Positions 10,277-20,917 of a DNA stretch of 64,000 nt are shown here, in pieces. The DNA comes from Phytophthora sp. 'mugwort' (lineage: Eukaryota > Oomycota > Peronosporomycetes > Peronosporales > Peronosporaceae), in NCBI GenBank assembly GCA_033558025.1, contig JAUCEF010000008.1, positions 682,001 through 746,000 on the forward strand, read 5' to 3'. The notes beneath the pieces are model-generated. The model worked only from the letters and a program-made list of their open reading frames with translations. It searched no databases and was not told where the DNA came from. The translations under genes and the position numbers were made by a program. The first letter of the stretch is position 1, and each line of letters starts with the position of its first letter.

Positions 10277-11728
10277 ATGTCTGCACCGCGACTGCTTCTA
10301 CCGCTAACAACCCTGGTGCTTCACCTTCTCTCTCTGTCCAATGCGTGCTCGGATTTCCTGCTCTCCGCCGATGACTCGTCGCGCAGCGTCATCAGCGCGC
10401 GTTCCATGGACTTTCAGGCGGATCTGGACTCGGTGCTCGAGGTGATTCCGAGAAATACCCATTTCCAAGAGCTGCCCGTTTCTGGATGCCCCAATTGCCC
10501 AGATTTCGAGTGGCAGAACAAATTGGGTTTTGTGGCCGCGAATGTGTACGGGCTTAACGTGGCAACTGACGGGCTAAATGAGGCCGGATTGTCGGCTGCG
10601 TGGCTCTATCTCGACGCATCCCAGTACCCTATTCCAGAAAATGGGGTCGGCAACTTCAACATGTCTAAGCCAGTCGTCACTTCAATTTGCTCGTATATTT
10701 TGGGTAACTTCGCGACGGTGAACGAGGTGAAAAAGGGTCTTGATAAGGTGCAACTTGCGGGCATCAACGGCCAAGTGGCGCAAAAGGTTCTTCACGTGCT
10801 TGTTCCGTCGGATGGGGCAGCCCATACGGCACCATTGCATGTCAGTGTGCATGATCGGAATGGGAAGAATTTGGTGATTGAGTTTTTAAAGGGGAAAACG
10901 GTTTTCCACGACAACCCGAACGGGGTCTTGACCAATGATCCACCACTTGAAGAGCAGTTGGAACTGTTGAATAACCATCTGAGTCAAGCCAAGGGGGGTA
11001 TCAACAGTGGAGACTTGTTGCCTGGAGGCTACGGACCCACGGAGAGATTTGTAAGACTTTCCGTGCTGAATAAAAAAGTTGGTGAAGGATACAGCGCACC
11101 GACGGTGCATGCGTCATACGTTGAAGCGACAGAGGAACAGCGGGTGGTCTCGGATGCACTGCATTTGCTTAACACGGTGGTGCGTCCACCGATGGGGGAA
11201 GCGACACAATGGTCCATTGTGCGAGACCATACGCGACGGATGCTGTACATTCGCTCGACAGCCAACCAGCTACTGCGTCGCGTGAGTTTGGACATGCTGG
11301 ACTGGTCCGATCCTCATGCGCGTCGACTGATTCCAGTGTCATATGGCATTTGGTTCTTGGATTCAACGGTTCCCCTTCTAGATGAGCGCAACGTGATGCA
11401 CACTAAAGATCTGCCCGCTCGTTCTGTGGTGGAAGCTGCGCTTTCTCAAGCACAAGACCCCTCCGTCGCTTTCAAGAAGGTTGAAATTAAACCCCTATTC
11501 CCAGAAAATGCTGCGGTGACGGAAGCAAACGATCAGATGCAATTCCTTGCAGTTACTGCACAAATGCATCAAGCAGACGAGATTAAGAGCCCCTCGCCAG
11601 CATGGGTGTTTATTGTGGGGTCTGTCGCTGGTGGTATGCTCACAGCGCTACTGTCAGTGGGGTGGAAGATAATTATCACTGGTTGTCTTCGACGTCAGAA
11701 TGAATACCAACCCATCGCCGACATCTAA
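10277..11728 (+). CDS. Secreted Ntn-type linear amide C-N hydrolase (choloylglycine hydrolase-like) with C-terminal membrane anchor
   Basis: A 483-residue protein. An upstream in-frame Met at 10175 exists, but the signal peptide starts at 10277 (hydrophobic run ending LSLSNA). Cleavage after Ala23 would expose Cys24, the N-terminal nucleophile expected for this Ntn-hydrolase superfamily (penicillin V acylase, bile-salt hydrolase, NAAA/acid-ceramidase relatives). Arg42 and Asp45 lie 18 and 21 residues after it, close to the spacing of the family's ARNMDF-like motif (here ARSMDF). Asn101 and Asn220 (VLTND) fit further pocket residues. A hydrophobic segment at about residues 440-468 followed by a short Arg-rich tail should anchor the protein in the membrane with the catalytic domain outside. 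The reaction is amide-bond hydrolysis of small amide substrates; the natural substrate is unknown. The frame is intact and has no introns. Confidence 0.85.
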   Translation: MSAPRLLLPLTTLVLHLLSLSNACSDFLLSADDSSRSVISARSMDFQADLDSVLEVIPRNTHFQELPVSGCPNCPDFEWQNKLGFVAANVYGLNVATDGLNEAGLSAAWLYLDASQYPIPENGVGNFNMSKPVVTSICSYILGNFATVNEVKKGLDKVQLAGINGQVAQKVLHVLVPSDGAAHTAPLHVSVHDRNGKNLVIEFLKGKTVFHDNPNGVLTNDPPLEEQLELLNNHLSQAKGGINSGDLLPGGYGPTERFVRLSVLNKKVGEGYSAPTVHASYVEATEEQRVVSDALHLLNTVVRPPMGEATQWSIVRDHTRRMLYIRSTANQLLRRVSLDMLDWSDPHARRLIPVSYGIWFLDSTVPLLDERNVMHTKDLPARSVVEAALSQAQDPSVAFKKVEIKPLFPENAAVTEANDQMQFLAVTAQMHQADEIKSPSPAWVFIVGSVAGGMLTALLSVGWKIIITGCLRRQNEYQPIADI

Positions 11729-12899
11729 TCGCTTAAAAGTGTAAGGACTGGCTCTGTTGGTGAGAACCAAGTGGTATTTCTATCTCAGCTCAATAACTTA
11801 GCCTGATTTACACTACCGGTCTTCCCACCAGCGTGCCAATGATCGCGCTTGCTATATTGTTTACGATGCATTTGGTGTCCCTGAGAAGCTGTCATTGAAG
11901 CACTATACCCGTCTAACTTGCAAGAAATGCTGTAACTATAGTACACTCGATTTCGCCCCGATGGGGGAGGGGTCGAATCTGCATTGTTCGGAGGTGTGAA
12001 ACCACGTGCCATCAGAAAGGAAAAGTCCGACTCGCAGCATGCCGTGGTCATTGGTATCGTCGTCCGAGTCCTTGTTCCGCAGCTCCTTCGCCTACACGTC
12101 GAAGGTGTCAGATCCGTGCACAGTGCCGTAGCTGTTCGGGTTTATGTGGCACAATGCTTTTTCTAGTTAGCTTCATTTCGAATTATCAACATGTACACTT
12201 CGTGGCAAACCATAGTGGAGTTTGCGTAGCAGCATAGTGACGATACTTGTAGGCCGCATCATCTGGGGTAAGTCATGAGCACGAAGGTCGAGTAAGTCTC
12301 CAAGTGACAGGGTAGATAACTAATTGATTTATTGATCACTGTGATGGCAATTTGTGCTATCAATGTTATCATCGCTTTGGCCCGTGGCGTGACTAATAAA
12401 TACTTCCTCGGTCGCTTCCAATCGAGCATTACATTAAATTGTTTTTAGCATGGTGTGAAAGCATACCGAAGACGAATTTATCACTAGCCGCACTTCTCCC
12501 AGACACAACTGGCCAGTAACGATTCCTACCAAGGACGAGGTCTTTATCAAGAAGCTCGATTTGTCCTCACCGTTTAAAGTACCATTGTAATACAATAATA
12601 AACCTAAATCGTGAATCCAATTTGTCGAGTTGAAGTCAAGTACAGTTTTCGGATTTGTTCCGTCGACTGGGCCAAGGCTCAGCTTTATCAATGCTGGCTA
12701 CTACACGTAATTCAGCAAATATTCGACTTATTCTACCATCGATACAGTATGTCAAGAACGCCTTTTACGTCTTCCTCGGCGATAAAGTTTACTTCGAAAA
12801 AAAGTGAGCTGAACTTGAAGGCGCTAAAAATGTCAACATGTAGTCCACACGAAATGATAAAAATCTGATTCTTGAGTCATTTTGCGATCTTCTCGCGCG
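11729..12899. other. Intergenic region, no gene recognised
   Basis: No supported gene. Short frames on both strands (11785-12051 minus, 11984-12166 plus, 12434-12691 minus, 12611-12868 plus) overlap one another and show no domain. Confidence 0.5.
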
Positions 12900-14868
12900 A
12901 TGCTGCAACTTGTGGCGTGTTTGCTATTCCTCGTCAACTATGCATCCTTCATCGCCTCTATCGATATCAATGGCTGGTATCCGTGCACATTAACGGAAGA
13001 GTCGTCCTAGCCATTCCTTAATAATGTCGGCTTCGAGTGTTCCACAGTGGAGGCGCCACTCTGTCACTTTGGAATCTGCAACAGTTCCAAAACTATTGAG
13101 CTCCTCATCAAGCAGAAACTGGCAGCAGCAACGCCACAACGCGAACACAATGCTCATAAAAGTGTGTGGCTCTTGGCTGGTGGACCTGGAGCATCTTCTG
13201 CTGATTGTACGTCCGAACTCAAATTATCCAACGCCATATCGCAAGATTTTTATTTTTTCTAACATCCAATGTTATTTTTTATTTAGTGGAGATGGCGATG
13301 CTGGAGATTTATACGTTGTCTAAGAACTCCGTGGACGTGTATACGATGGATCATCCAGGAACGGGTCGAAGTTCTTTTCTGGCGTGTGTGGCGGCGCAGG
13401 CGACGACAGGAGGAAGTCCCGGTGGTGCCAAGTTATTATTGCGAGAACTTCCGTACTGTGTGAAGGATGTTTTACATCAGATCGACGGATACACCGAAGC
13501 TTTCTCGGTTACTTCTGCAGCTCACGACTTGATTTACCTGCTGATACATTTAGAGACGATGAAGAAAGTGCTGGCGTGGGGGAAGTTTATTTGTATGGCA
13601 CGTACATGGTGGAACGGGTGATGCACTTGGCACCGCCACAAGTGAAGGGATACTTTCTAGATGGTGTAGTGTCCGAAGCGGCGCCTGGTCCAGAATCCCG
13701 ACTGTTTTTCTCGCACTGGGATCGGAATGTATTGGCGCCGACAAAAAGGTTTTCCGAGCTTTGCCTGGCGCAACAAGCAACTTGTCCTCTTCAGCTACAA
13801 GTTGATGAGGACGAAGATGTTTTGGATGCTGTGCTAGATATTTACGATGCAATTGATGAGACGAAGAATGACTGTGCGATGGATTTGATGTTGCTCACGG
13901 ATATTGACAACCCCTCACAAGTTTTGCGTCCATTAGTGGGGCTACTTGTTCGAGATTCTTCCGTTCGTGAACTGGTTCCATCCATATTAGCTCGAATCTA
14001 TCGATGTAACAGCAACGATAAACAAGAGCTGGGACTATTACTTGGGCCACTATTGGATCTGATAACTCAGAAAGCAGGAGGAGTTGCGCTATCAGCGAAA
14101 TTTTAAAAATCCAAAGCTACAGTCATTCCGAAGTTTTCACTTGGTTCATCACTAAGCTCGCGTCTTGCAGCAACAGTAACGGGGTCCATTGATCAGCTGG
14201 TTTACTTGCTAATTTCCTACGCGGAGCTCTGGAGCAAGCCATCGCCAACGGAAGCTGCACGAAAAATTTTACATGGATGGGTCTTTTCTCTAGGATCCGC
14301 TGTGTTGGCTCAGTATTGCCTTATCTCGGGAAATCTAAACCCAGTAATGCCAACAAGCGATAGAGACCCAGCATGTAGTCAATATTGCTCGATGTGGGAG
14401 ATAATGACTACAATTTTACTCAAAGCTTTATGTACGCTGTGGATGATTTTCCAACCAAACCGCGCCAGTTCCTCCAAATACCAGCTTGCTAATGATCAAC
14501 AGAGGGCTGGATTTCCAAACGCCGTGGGAATTTGGTCGACATCAATTCGAGACGACAGATCTAATGATCCTGAAACGAGCCGAAAAATGCTGGTAGAGTA
14601 CGATTTTGGTGCTCATGTATGTGGTCTGGAGTCTACTACTCCAGACGATGAGACGTTGTGTGGACCGGGTATCGTTACGGCTTTCATCGCTAACAATGGC
14701 GATCCTGAGCTAGTTGATACGTCTTGCATGGCCGACTTATCTGAGCTTCAACTCACTGACGACGCGTTTCCATACTGGTTGAGTCAATTATTGTGTCGGA
14801 ACGTGAGCAAAGCTGGGATGGCTTTGGCCTCGGATAGTGAACCTGCTTTGCATATGTACTACATGTAG
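12900..14868 (+). pseudogene. Secreted S33-family serine peptidase (alpha/beta hydrolase), dead
   Basis: The first exon from ATG 12900 encodes a signal peptide, then an in-frame TAG at 13008-13010. It continues with the oxyanion-side motif LLAGGPGASS, and an intron at 13207-13286 (GT-AG, 80 nt). The second exon has VDVYTMDHPGTGRSS, typical of the S33/TAP family. Near 13585-13600 the frame shifts. There the expected nucleophile elbow (G-x-S-x-G between VYLYG and GTYMVER) is missing: only YGTYMVERVMHLAPP remains. The catalytic Asp motif GLDFQTP is found at about 14498-14518 in one frame and the His motif DFGAHVCG at about 14600-14625 in another. With a premature stop, at least three frame changes and no catalytic Ser, the copy is inactive. 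Family members are secreted peptidases or hydrolases. No gene of this family is found elsewhere in the window. Confidence 0.85.
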
Positions 14869-15091
14869 ATACAGTACTGAGAAAAATGAGACGGCGCAGA
14901 ACTAAATGATATTAATGAACCATTTAGAGTTACATGTATGGAGATAACTGCATTCAAAGATGGGCTATCGATTTTCGCACTTTAGAGAAGTTTGGAGAAA
15001 TCGGCGGGTTTTGTGTTTGAAAAACCAAATGGTCACTAGCGACCTCACTTGAGAATCGATCAAGAAGATACCAGTCTCCCTCCAGTTAGAG

Positions 15092-16911
15092 ATGCAAGCC
15101 AGCCAGCCCTCGCCACCAGCCTCTGTCCAGAGCTGCACGGCCGACGGCCTCTCCGCCACTGCGCTGTCTACTGCAGTGTTGTGGAGCTCGCTGCCATCCA
15201 GTGCTACTCTTGAGGACTCGCCAGAAGACAGTGAAGAATCTGATAATAGCGCCGGCGAGGACAGGGACGAAGGATCTGTGGAAGATGAGGTGCGTGCTGG
15301 GGAAGTGCCGAGAGCGCAGCTGAAGCGGACGAGGTTATTGGTATCAATTTGACCGACTTCGATGTTCAGCAGTGTGTGAGTGACCTGATTCGAGACGACT
15401 GGTGCGAACGCCGCTGTCTTGTCTCGCTGTCTTGGGGTGCAGCCGGTCACAATTCGGCGCTACAAGCGTCGCGTGCTGGAGGGTAACATCGCGACCAATG
15501 TGCACGGCAATAAGCTCAACAAGAATGCATCGAAGATCGACGTAGTTTGGCTCGTGAAGTGGTTCAAGGACTTTGTTTCGAAGTGGGCGAGGTTGTGCCC
15601 GTGAAGGTGCGCATGCTGAAAACCAAGGACGGGCTGGTAAAGAAGTGCTACAGCCGCGAAAATTATACACTGCTGCCTGCTACATTTACCTGGGGCGCTC
15701 TATACGACTAGATGTACAAGTTCGTCGATCTTGGGCTGCGAGTGAACGAGCCTGCACGCTCCACATTCAGGAAGTTGCTCTCACTTCACTGCCCGACCAT
15801 CAAGATCCGTTCGTCGCAGTCCAACGTGTGCGATCTGTGCATGATATACCAGTCGCGCATGAAGCGAGGTACAACAGCAGAACAAACCGAGTAGCTGGGC
15901 CAACACACGGAGTCTGCATGCCGAATGAGGTACGTGGATGTTAGTATCATTCTAATTTACCTGGGTGTTTTGACCTGGACTTGATATCATTTATATTTGC
16001 TGTAAACTTAGGCGTGAATACAAGAAGGATAAAGCCGCCGTGAAGAAAGCCGAGAGTACTCTCGCAGTGATAGTCATGGACTTTTCACAGAATCTTACGA
16101 TTCCGCCCGTGACCAGCACCCCTTCGCAATTGTACTTCTGTTCGTTGCTAACTGCGAGTGTCTTCGGAATCATTACGAGAATGAGGGACCCAGACCAACT
16201 ACCTGTATAACGAGTTCATGAGCGGCAAAGGTAGCGACCAGACTAACTCGATGCTGCATCACTTCATTCCAACGGTGCTGCTTCCTGCCGGCAAGAAGCA
16301 TCTCGTTGTCTATGCTGACAACTGTTCCGGGCAGAACAAGAACAATCTTGCTATCAAGTTCTTCCTCGCTCAAGTGCACGTGGGGCCCTGGACCGAGTTG
16401 ACTTCAAGTGCTTTGCCAAGGGACATACCAAGAATTCACTGCTGGATGATGCAGCATATCGTCGACGCAGTTAAGGACGCTGCTGACTCGCATCACTACG
16501 GTCTACATCTCGCGAGGCACCACGTTCTTCAAGCAGTACAAGCCGCTGGAGACGGATTGTACAAGACGTTGGTAGGCGTTCAGTAGTACCAGATATTCAC
16601 TATGGAGAGCAGCAATCCCCCTTAATACAGGAATGGACCTGACGACGAACCTGTTCAGCAAGATCTTCGGCGCAAAGTGGACAGCATTCATGACCGAGGG
16701 TGACAGGGTGAGCCGAATGCTGTCGCACTTCCTCGAAGTCCCCCCCCCCCTTCCACCAAACACCGAGAAGATGACGGATCTCCACAACAAGATCAGCAAG
16801 TACGTGCCCGACGAGTATCAGGGCGATCCGCTGTATGCTGCGCCAAGCCCAGAAGAGGAAGATACTGCCAAGGCCACTAAGCAGACTCGAAGAGAGCATC
16901 TTTTTTAGCAA
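15092..16911 (+). pseudogene. DDE-like transposon protein (DUF7869-type), broken
   Basis: The coding signal is spread over three frames. In order: an acidic N-terminal part (15092-15350); VTIRRYKRRVLEGNIATNVHG (about 15445-15510); the conserved stretch ending NVCDLCMIYQSRMKRG (15820-15870); a likely intron of about 82 nt starting GTACGT near 15928 and ending TTAG near 16009; MDFSQNLTIPPVTSTPSQLYF (about 16077-16140); VVYADNCSGQNKNN (about 16305-16350); and FAKGHTK (about 16410-16430). Conserved acidic residues in MDFSQ and YADNCSGQ fit a RNase H-fold nuclease of the type found in large transposon families of oomycetes and fungi. The C-terminal tail ends at 16911. At least four frameshifts and several stops are present. 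The domain name is my recognition from pattern, not a search. Confidence 0.65.
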
Positions 16912-17710
16912 CAGCAGAACGAAGCCTTAATGGGAAAATAATTGCACTTAGAAGAAATGAACGCGTGTGACATCAAATCAGAAGGACATACATATATTCT
17001 TGGTTTTATTTCCTTAAGTGTTGGTGAAGTCCGCACCAAGTTCGAGTAGTTTAAACTGTAGTTTGAACTCGGAGCAGTTTCACTTGGGGCTCTATGTGAG
17101 CCTTTTCGTTCCTGAAGTATTACCTTAAGCGAAGACCGGAAGCTGTGGATATCTTTAGCCTTTTACAAGAGTTTTTTTTTTACCCAAATCACCTATGTCC
17201 CTCTAAACGAAAGCTTGCTGATGATTAGTGGGGTACTGAGCTTCCAGACCTCGCGGGCGTTCGGCCGACTCCAATTTGAGCCAACACATGCTGGTCGAAT
17301 CAATTCTGGAAGTCGCGCCTGTCATCTCACGTATGCACTGTCGACATGTGTCCCCAGCCGCAGATCATCAGGCAGGGGACCAGAGGGAATTACTACGGAA
17401 TCGAAGCAGTGGTTTTCTGATATCGAATTTGTAGGGGTCCTTATGGAATTTTCTTCCTGTTAATTCGTTAGCGTAAGAATCTGTTTTCTTCGCCCTACAT
17501 CTACTACAGTTTCAAGTCTCAGTTCTCCATTGTTTGCGGACGTCTTCATCACTACGATGCGTTGTTTTACAGTGGCACCAAGGATGCGCTGCGCCGGTGA
17601 TGCCATAAGTTTTGATTTTCGTGGACATTTATCAATTTACGAAGTTTCGAAACAACGAGCGTTTGACGCGCATCAACATTTCGAGACTGCGATACCGTGT
17701 TGTATTAATA
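16912..17710. other. No gene seen between DDE transposon and MITE
   Basis: Short frames only (17215-17463, 82 codons; part of 17530-17793). A T-rich run lies at about 17170. No repeat boundary was found for the upstream transposon. Confidence 0.45.
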
Positions 17711-18220
17711 CAGTTTTGCCAGTCCAAAGTGGTGCTAGTCCAGAGCAATCCGGTAAAGTGGCAGAAAAATTCACATTAAGTTGTTACTTTTAAACTTTTC
17801 TTTGCGAAACAGAAAAACAGAGATTAAAGCGGTCTTTGTGAAGACCAAAGCGGTGCGAGGACCAAACAACTCCGTTTTGCTAACCGCGATCCCACCAACT
17901 TGCCTGCTCACCGCGCTCACCCCACTCCCTATTGTTCCTCCAGGCGCCATCACTCTTGCTGCTCCTCTGACATCAGGATGCGAGCCCCTCCTCCACTTTG
18001 GTGTTGCCCACGCACGCATTCTTGAGGGTCGCGCTAGCGGAAATTGGATGGTCTTGACTGAGAACATGAATACGGCACTTAGGCTTCCATCGCTTTGCTC
18101 TGAGGTTTCACCGCATTGCTCCGTCATTTCGTAATCTCCTTTAATTCAATTTTCATAATTACAATTTCTAAAAACATCCGTATTGCTCTGGACTACCACC
18201 ACTTTGGACAGGCAAAGGTG
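17711..18220. mobile_element. 510-bp MITE, Tc1/mariner superfamily type
   Basis: The element has 43-bp terminal inverted repeats starting CAGTTTTGCC (17711) and, on the other strand, CACCTTTGCC (18220 leftwards). They match at 38 of 43 positions by eye. It is flanked by TA on both sides (17709-17710 and 18221-18222), the target-site duplication of Tc1/mariner/pogo elements. It encodes no transposase. Open frames of about 117 codons on each strand (17781-18134 plus, 17771-18127 minus) have no known domain and probably reflect GC-rich inner sequence rather than a gene. Mobility would depend on a transposase supplied in trans. Confidence 0.85.
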
Positions 18221-18899
18221 TAGTTAATGCATGACATGCATTACGTGTACCCGACCACTTGCGTATGTCTACTATAATGCTTCTACCAATCCCTTCCGAT
18301 CATCGCTGTCGGCCTAGTAAAGTTCACTTTAGAGCTGTCGAAATCAGCGGTCATCCATGCGGTAACTCGCGTTCAGTAGCCATCGTGAGTATTTACTAAA
18401 AGTGGCTTGAGTTTGGCTTGCACAGTCGTTGTTCTCAAGTGTGATCACATTCTAAATAACAAACGATCATCTGACCACTGAACAGGCTTCGAAAACGACG
18501 ATGGTATACGTACAGGCACATACAATCTGGTATCGTTGGTCTTCTGAAGCAGGTGAACCTGCCGTAGCCGAGGCCAACGGCATGGGGGCTGGCCATTAAG
18601 ACACCTAACGTGAATACAGTTCGTACTTGGATCATACGCGCAAACATACGCAAGTAGCCCAGGAATTATTCCCCTGGGCCTCCGAATATGGCATTTATAT
18701 TTATGAGTCGGCAGCATGCATCATAATTAATCTGAGTAGCTCCTTCAAGGTTGACAGTAAGTTATGGCATAGCTTGAGCCACGAAATAAGTAACTGAGTC
18801 ATTGAAGGCAAAACAATATTGGTTTTTTATGCAAGCAAAATTTGTATCAGCAACTCGACACAATGCGATCTAGCTAAGACTATGGACTGTCTTGACTTT
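18221..18899. other. No gene seen; 3' flank of hAT element
   Basis: No supported coding region. Short minus-strand frames at 18435-18717 carry no recognisable domain. The left terminal repeat of the hAT element is expected somewhere here but was not identified. Confidence 0.4.
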
Positions 18900-20776
18900 T
18901 CAATAGCTGCGATTCTCGCGCAAGAACAAGATCATTTCCAGCGTGGTTGGTAGCATACCGTGACGCCGATGTCCAAATGTAACGCGGGCAACGCTGAAGA
19001 AGCGTTCAACCACATTGGACGTCGGCGGAATCATTTTAGCTGCTCGCAGCTAACAGCATTTTGCTGAAGGCGGCGACGCTTGCGGAGACGATTGACGAAA
19101 GAGGCTCCATCTTCTTCGTCCAATTCGTTTTCATGCTCAGCTGGGTTCACGAACGGAATCAGCGCTGTCCTCTCAGCTCTTGTCAAACGGTCTTGCAGAC
19201 ATCGTAGAGCACGCACACAGCCCGACTCGAAGTCGGGACTGTGGATAATGTTTGCACGCGGGCCTTGTAAGAAAAACATTTTAGCATAAGCAATATAAAT
19301 ACATAGTCGCAAATATAGAGGCTCCTACCAAGGTAAGTCGTGAAAAGTGTGGCTTGGTGCAAATGAGCTCGTCGAACCACTGACGAACATCCAGCAAATC
19401 GACATCATAACCTCGAAGCGCCTTCGAAACCGACTCAATATCCTTCAGCGCCTTGAACAAAGCTCGCAAGCGTTTGTTCGCAGACAGTGCGGGCATCACT
19501 TCCATGATATCATCGTCTTCGGCATCCAGACATTCTAGCAACTGCAAAACGCATCTTGACCATATTAAAGGTCGAGCTCCAGCGAGTATCCTGTCTCATA
19601 ATTGGTCGCAAATTCGTTCTAAGCCTCATCATAAAAACATAAAAATTAGGTTAGTCGAATAAAAATAACCATACGGTATATAATTTTGATACTGAAGTTT
19701 GGTCGATTGAGTCAGCGTCCTCAGCTTGATCATCAACGCTTGCACGGCGGCCAAGTCACCTTCATGCTGTACCATGTCCTGTTGTAGGGTACGATTTAGG
19801 CGATGGCTGGCGCACCCCACTAGCGGCACCGTCATGAGCGTTGCCAGTCTACGGTTGACCGAGCAATTGTCACCGACAATAAAGCGGAAACGCTCAATGT
19901 TTGCCCCGTAATCTCGAGCCAGCATTGACTCGAAAAAATTAAGGTGCGCTTGAGCCGATAGATCATCGTCCGGCTTGTTGGGCAGCGGAGCCATGCTCAG
20001 CAGCACGGTGGTCAGAGAGTCGTTCTTCTTGAATCAAGCGAACCATGCGACGAGGCAAATGACCATCCGTCCAGCATGATGCCAACTTGAGCGGAAAGTT
20101 CCTTCACGATCGAACGCTCGACAGCCCGCATCACCCCGTCCATACCGTGTCGAAGCGTTTCTTGCGAGATCGGGTCCTAATTTGAGTCGCTATATAATAT
20201 CAGGTATCAAAAATTGGTCATATTTCACACGTTATCTTTATCTGAAAAGTGCATTAAAATAAGCATAGAATATAGCACGCATCGTCGTGCTTCTCGACTC
20301 TCGCAGAACGAAAGAGGCAGATTGCACTGGATCGTCCAGTCCTTCCAGATGTAAAGATTCTGAGAGGAATGGCGGACAAAGTTGACGAGGGAACCTATCT
20401 CGGCAGTCGTCGCGTCGAGCATGGCATTCCCATTGTCAGGATGCTCACGACTCACGTGCTGCATCAAATTTGAGTAGCCATTCCAATTGGTTTGCTTGCG
20501 GCCGTGCCGCACCGACAGCGAAAGTACTGGGGTATTATCTCGTCGTACTCGTTGCGGCACGACCAAAAGTAAAAATCCGAGATCTGGGCGTCGGGTAGGT
20601 TGGGCGGACGGCTCGGGCCATTGTCGTAATGGCTGTAGGAATAGGACGTGAAAGCGGAAGTGACCCTTGGTTATGGTACATGAGTGGTTGTCAGGCAAAA
20701 TAACTGTAACAGGTCCCATACATAAATTATGATATACATGAGGGCTTTGAAATAAGTTATGGAGGGCTAAGGTCAA
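18900..20776 (-). pseudogene. hAT-superfamily transposase, frameshifted
   Basis: Reading the minus strand from 20776: a BED-type zinc-finger region around 20420-20560, with a cysteine pair in FRCRCGTA and GYSNLMQHVSREHP in a neighbouring frame. Next comes DGVMRAVERSIVKELSA with MLDGW near 20060-20150, and the transposase core with RFIVGDNCSVNRRLA and VGCASHRLNR at 19790-19900. Last is the C-terminal dimerisation motif SNVVERFFSVARVTFGHRRHGM near 18960-19035, and a stop at 18900-18902. These are the parts of a hAT transposase in their proper order. At least three frameshifts or stops break the frame. The GDNCSVNR segment holds the catalytic acidic residue of the core. Neither terminal repeats nor an 8-bp target duplication could be found by eye. 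Confidence 0.8.
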
Positions 20777-20917
20777 GCTTATAAACTGAATAATTTACTA
20801 TATATATATATATAATAATGTTATCGTTAAGGTCTTAATCGGAGGCCCTGAGGAATCTCCTAAGCGTGTTGTGATCCAGGTTTCACATCATTTTCAAAAA
20901 GTTACGAGTCACCCACG

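Noticed and set aside
20795..20820. Short TA repeat as hAT end
   Set aside because: Simple TA microsatellite; no matching repeat at the other side of the hAT gene.
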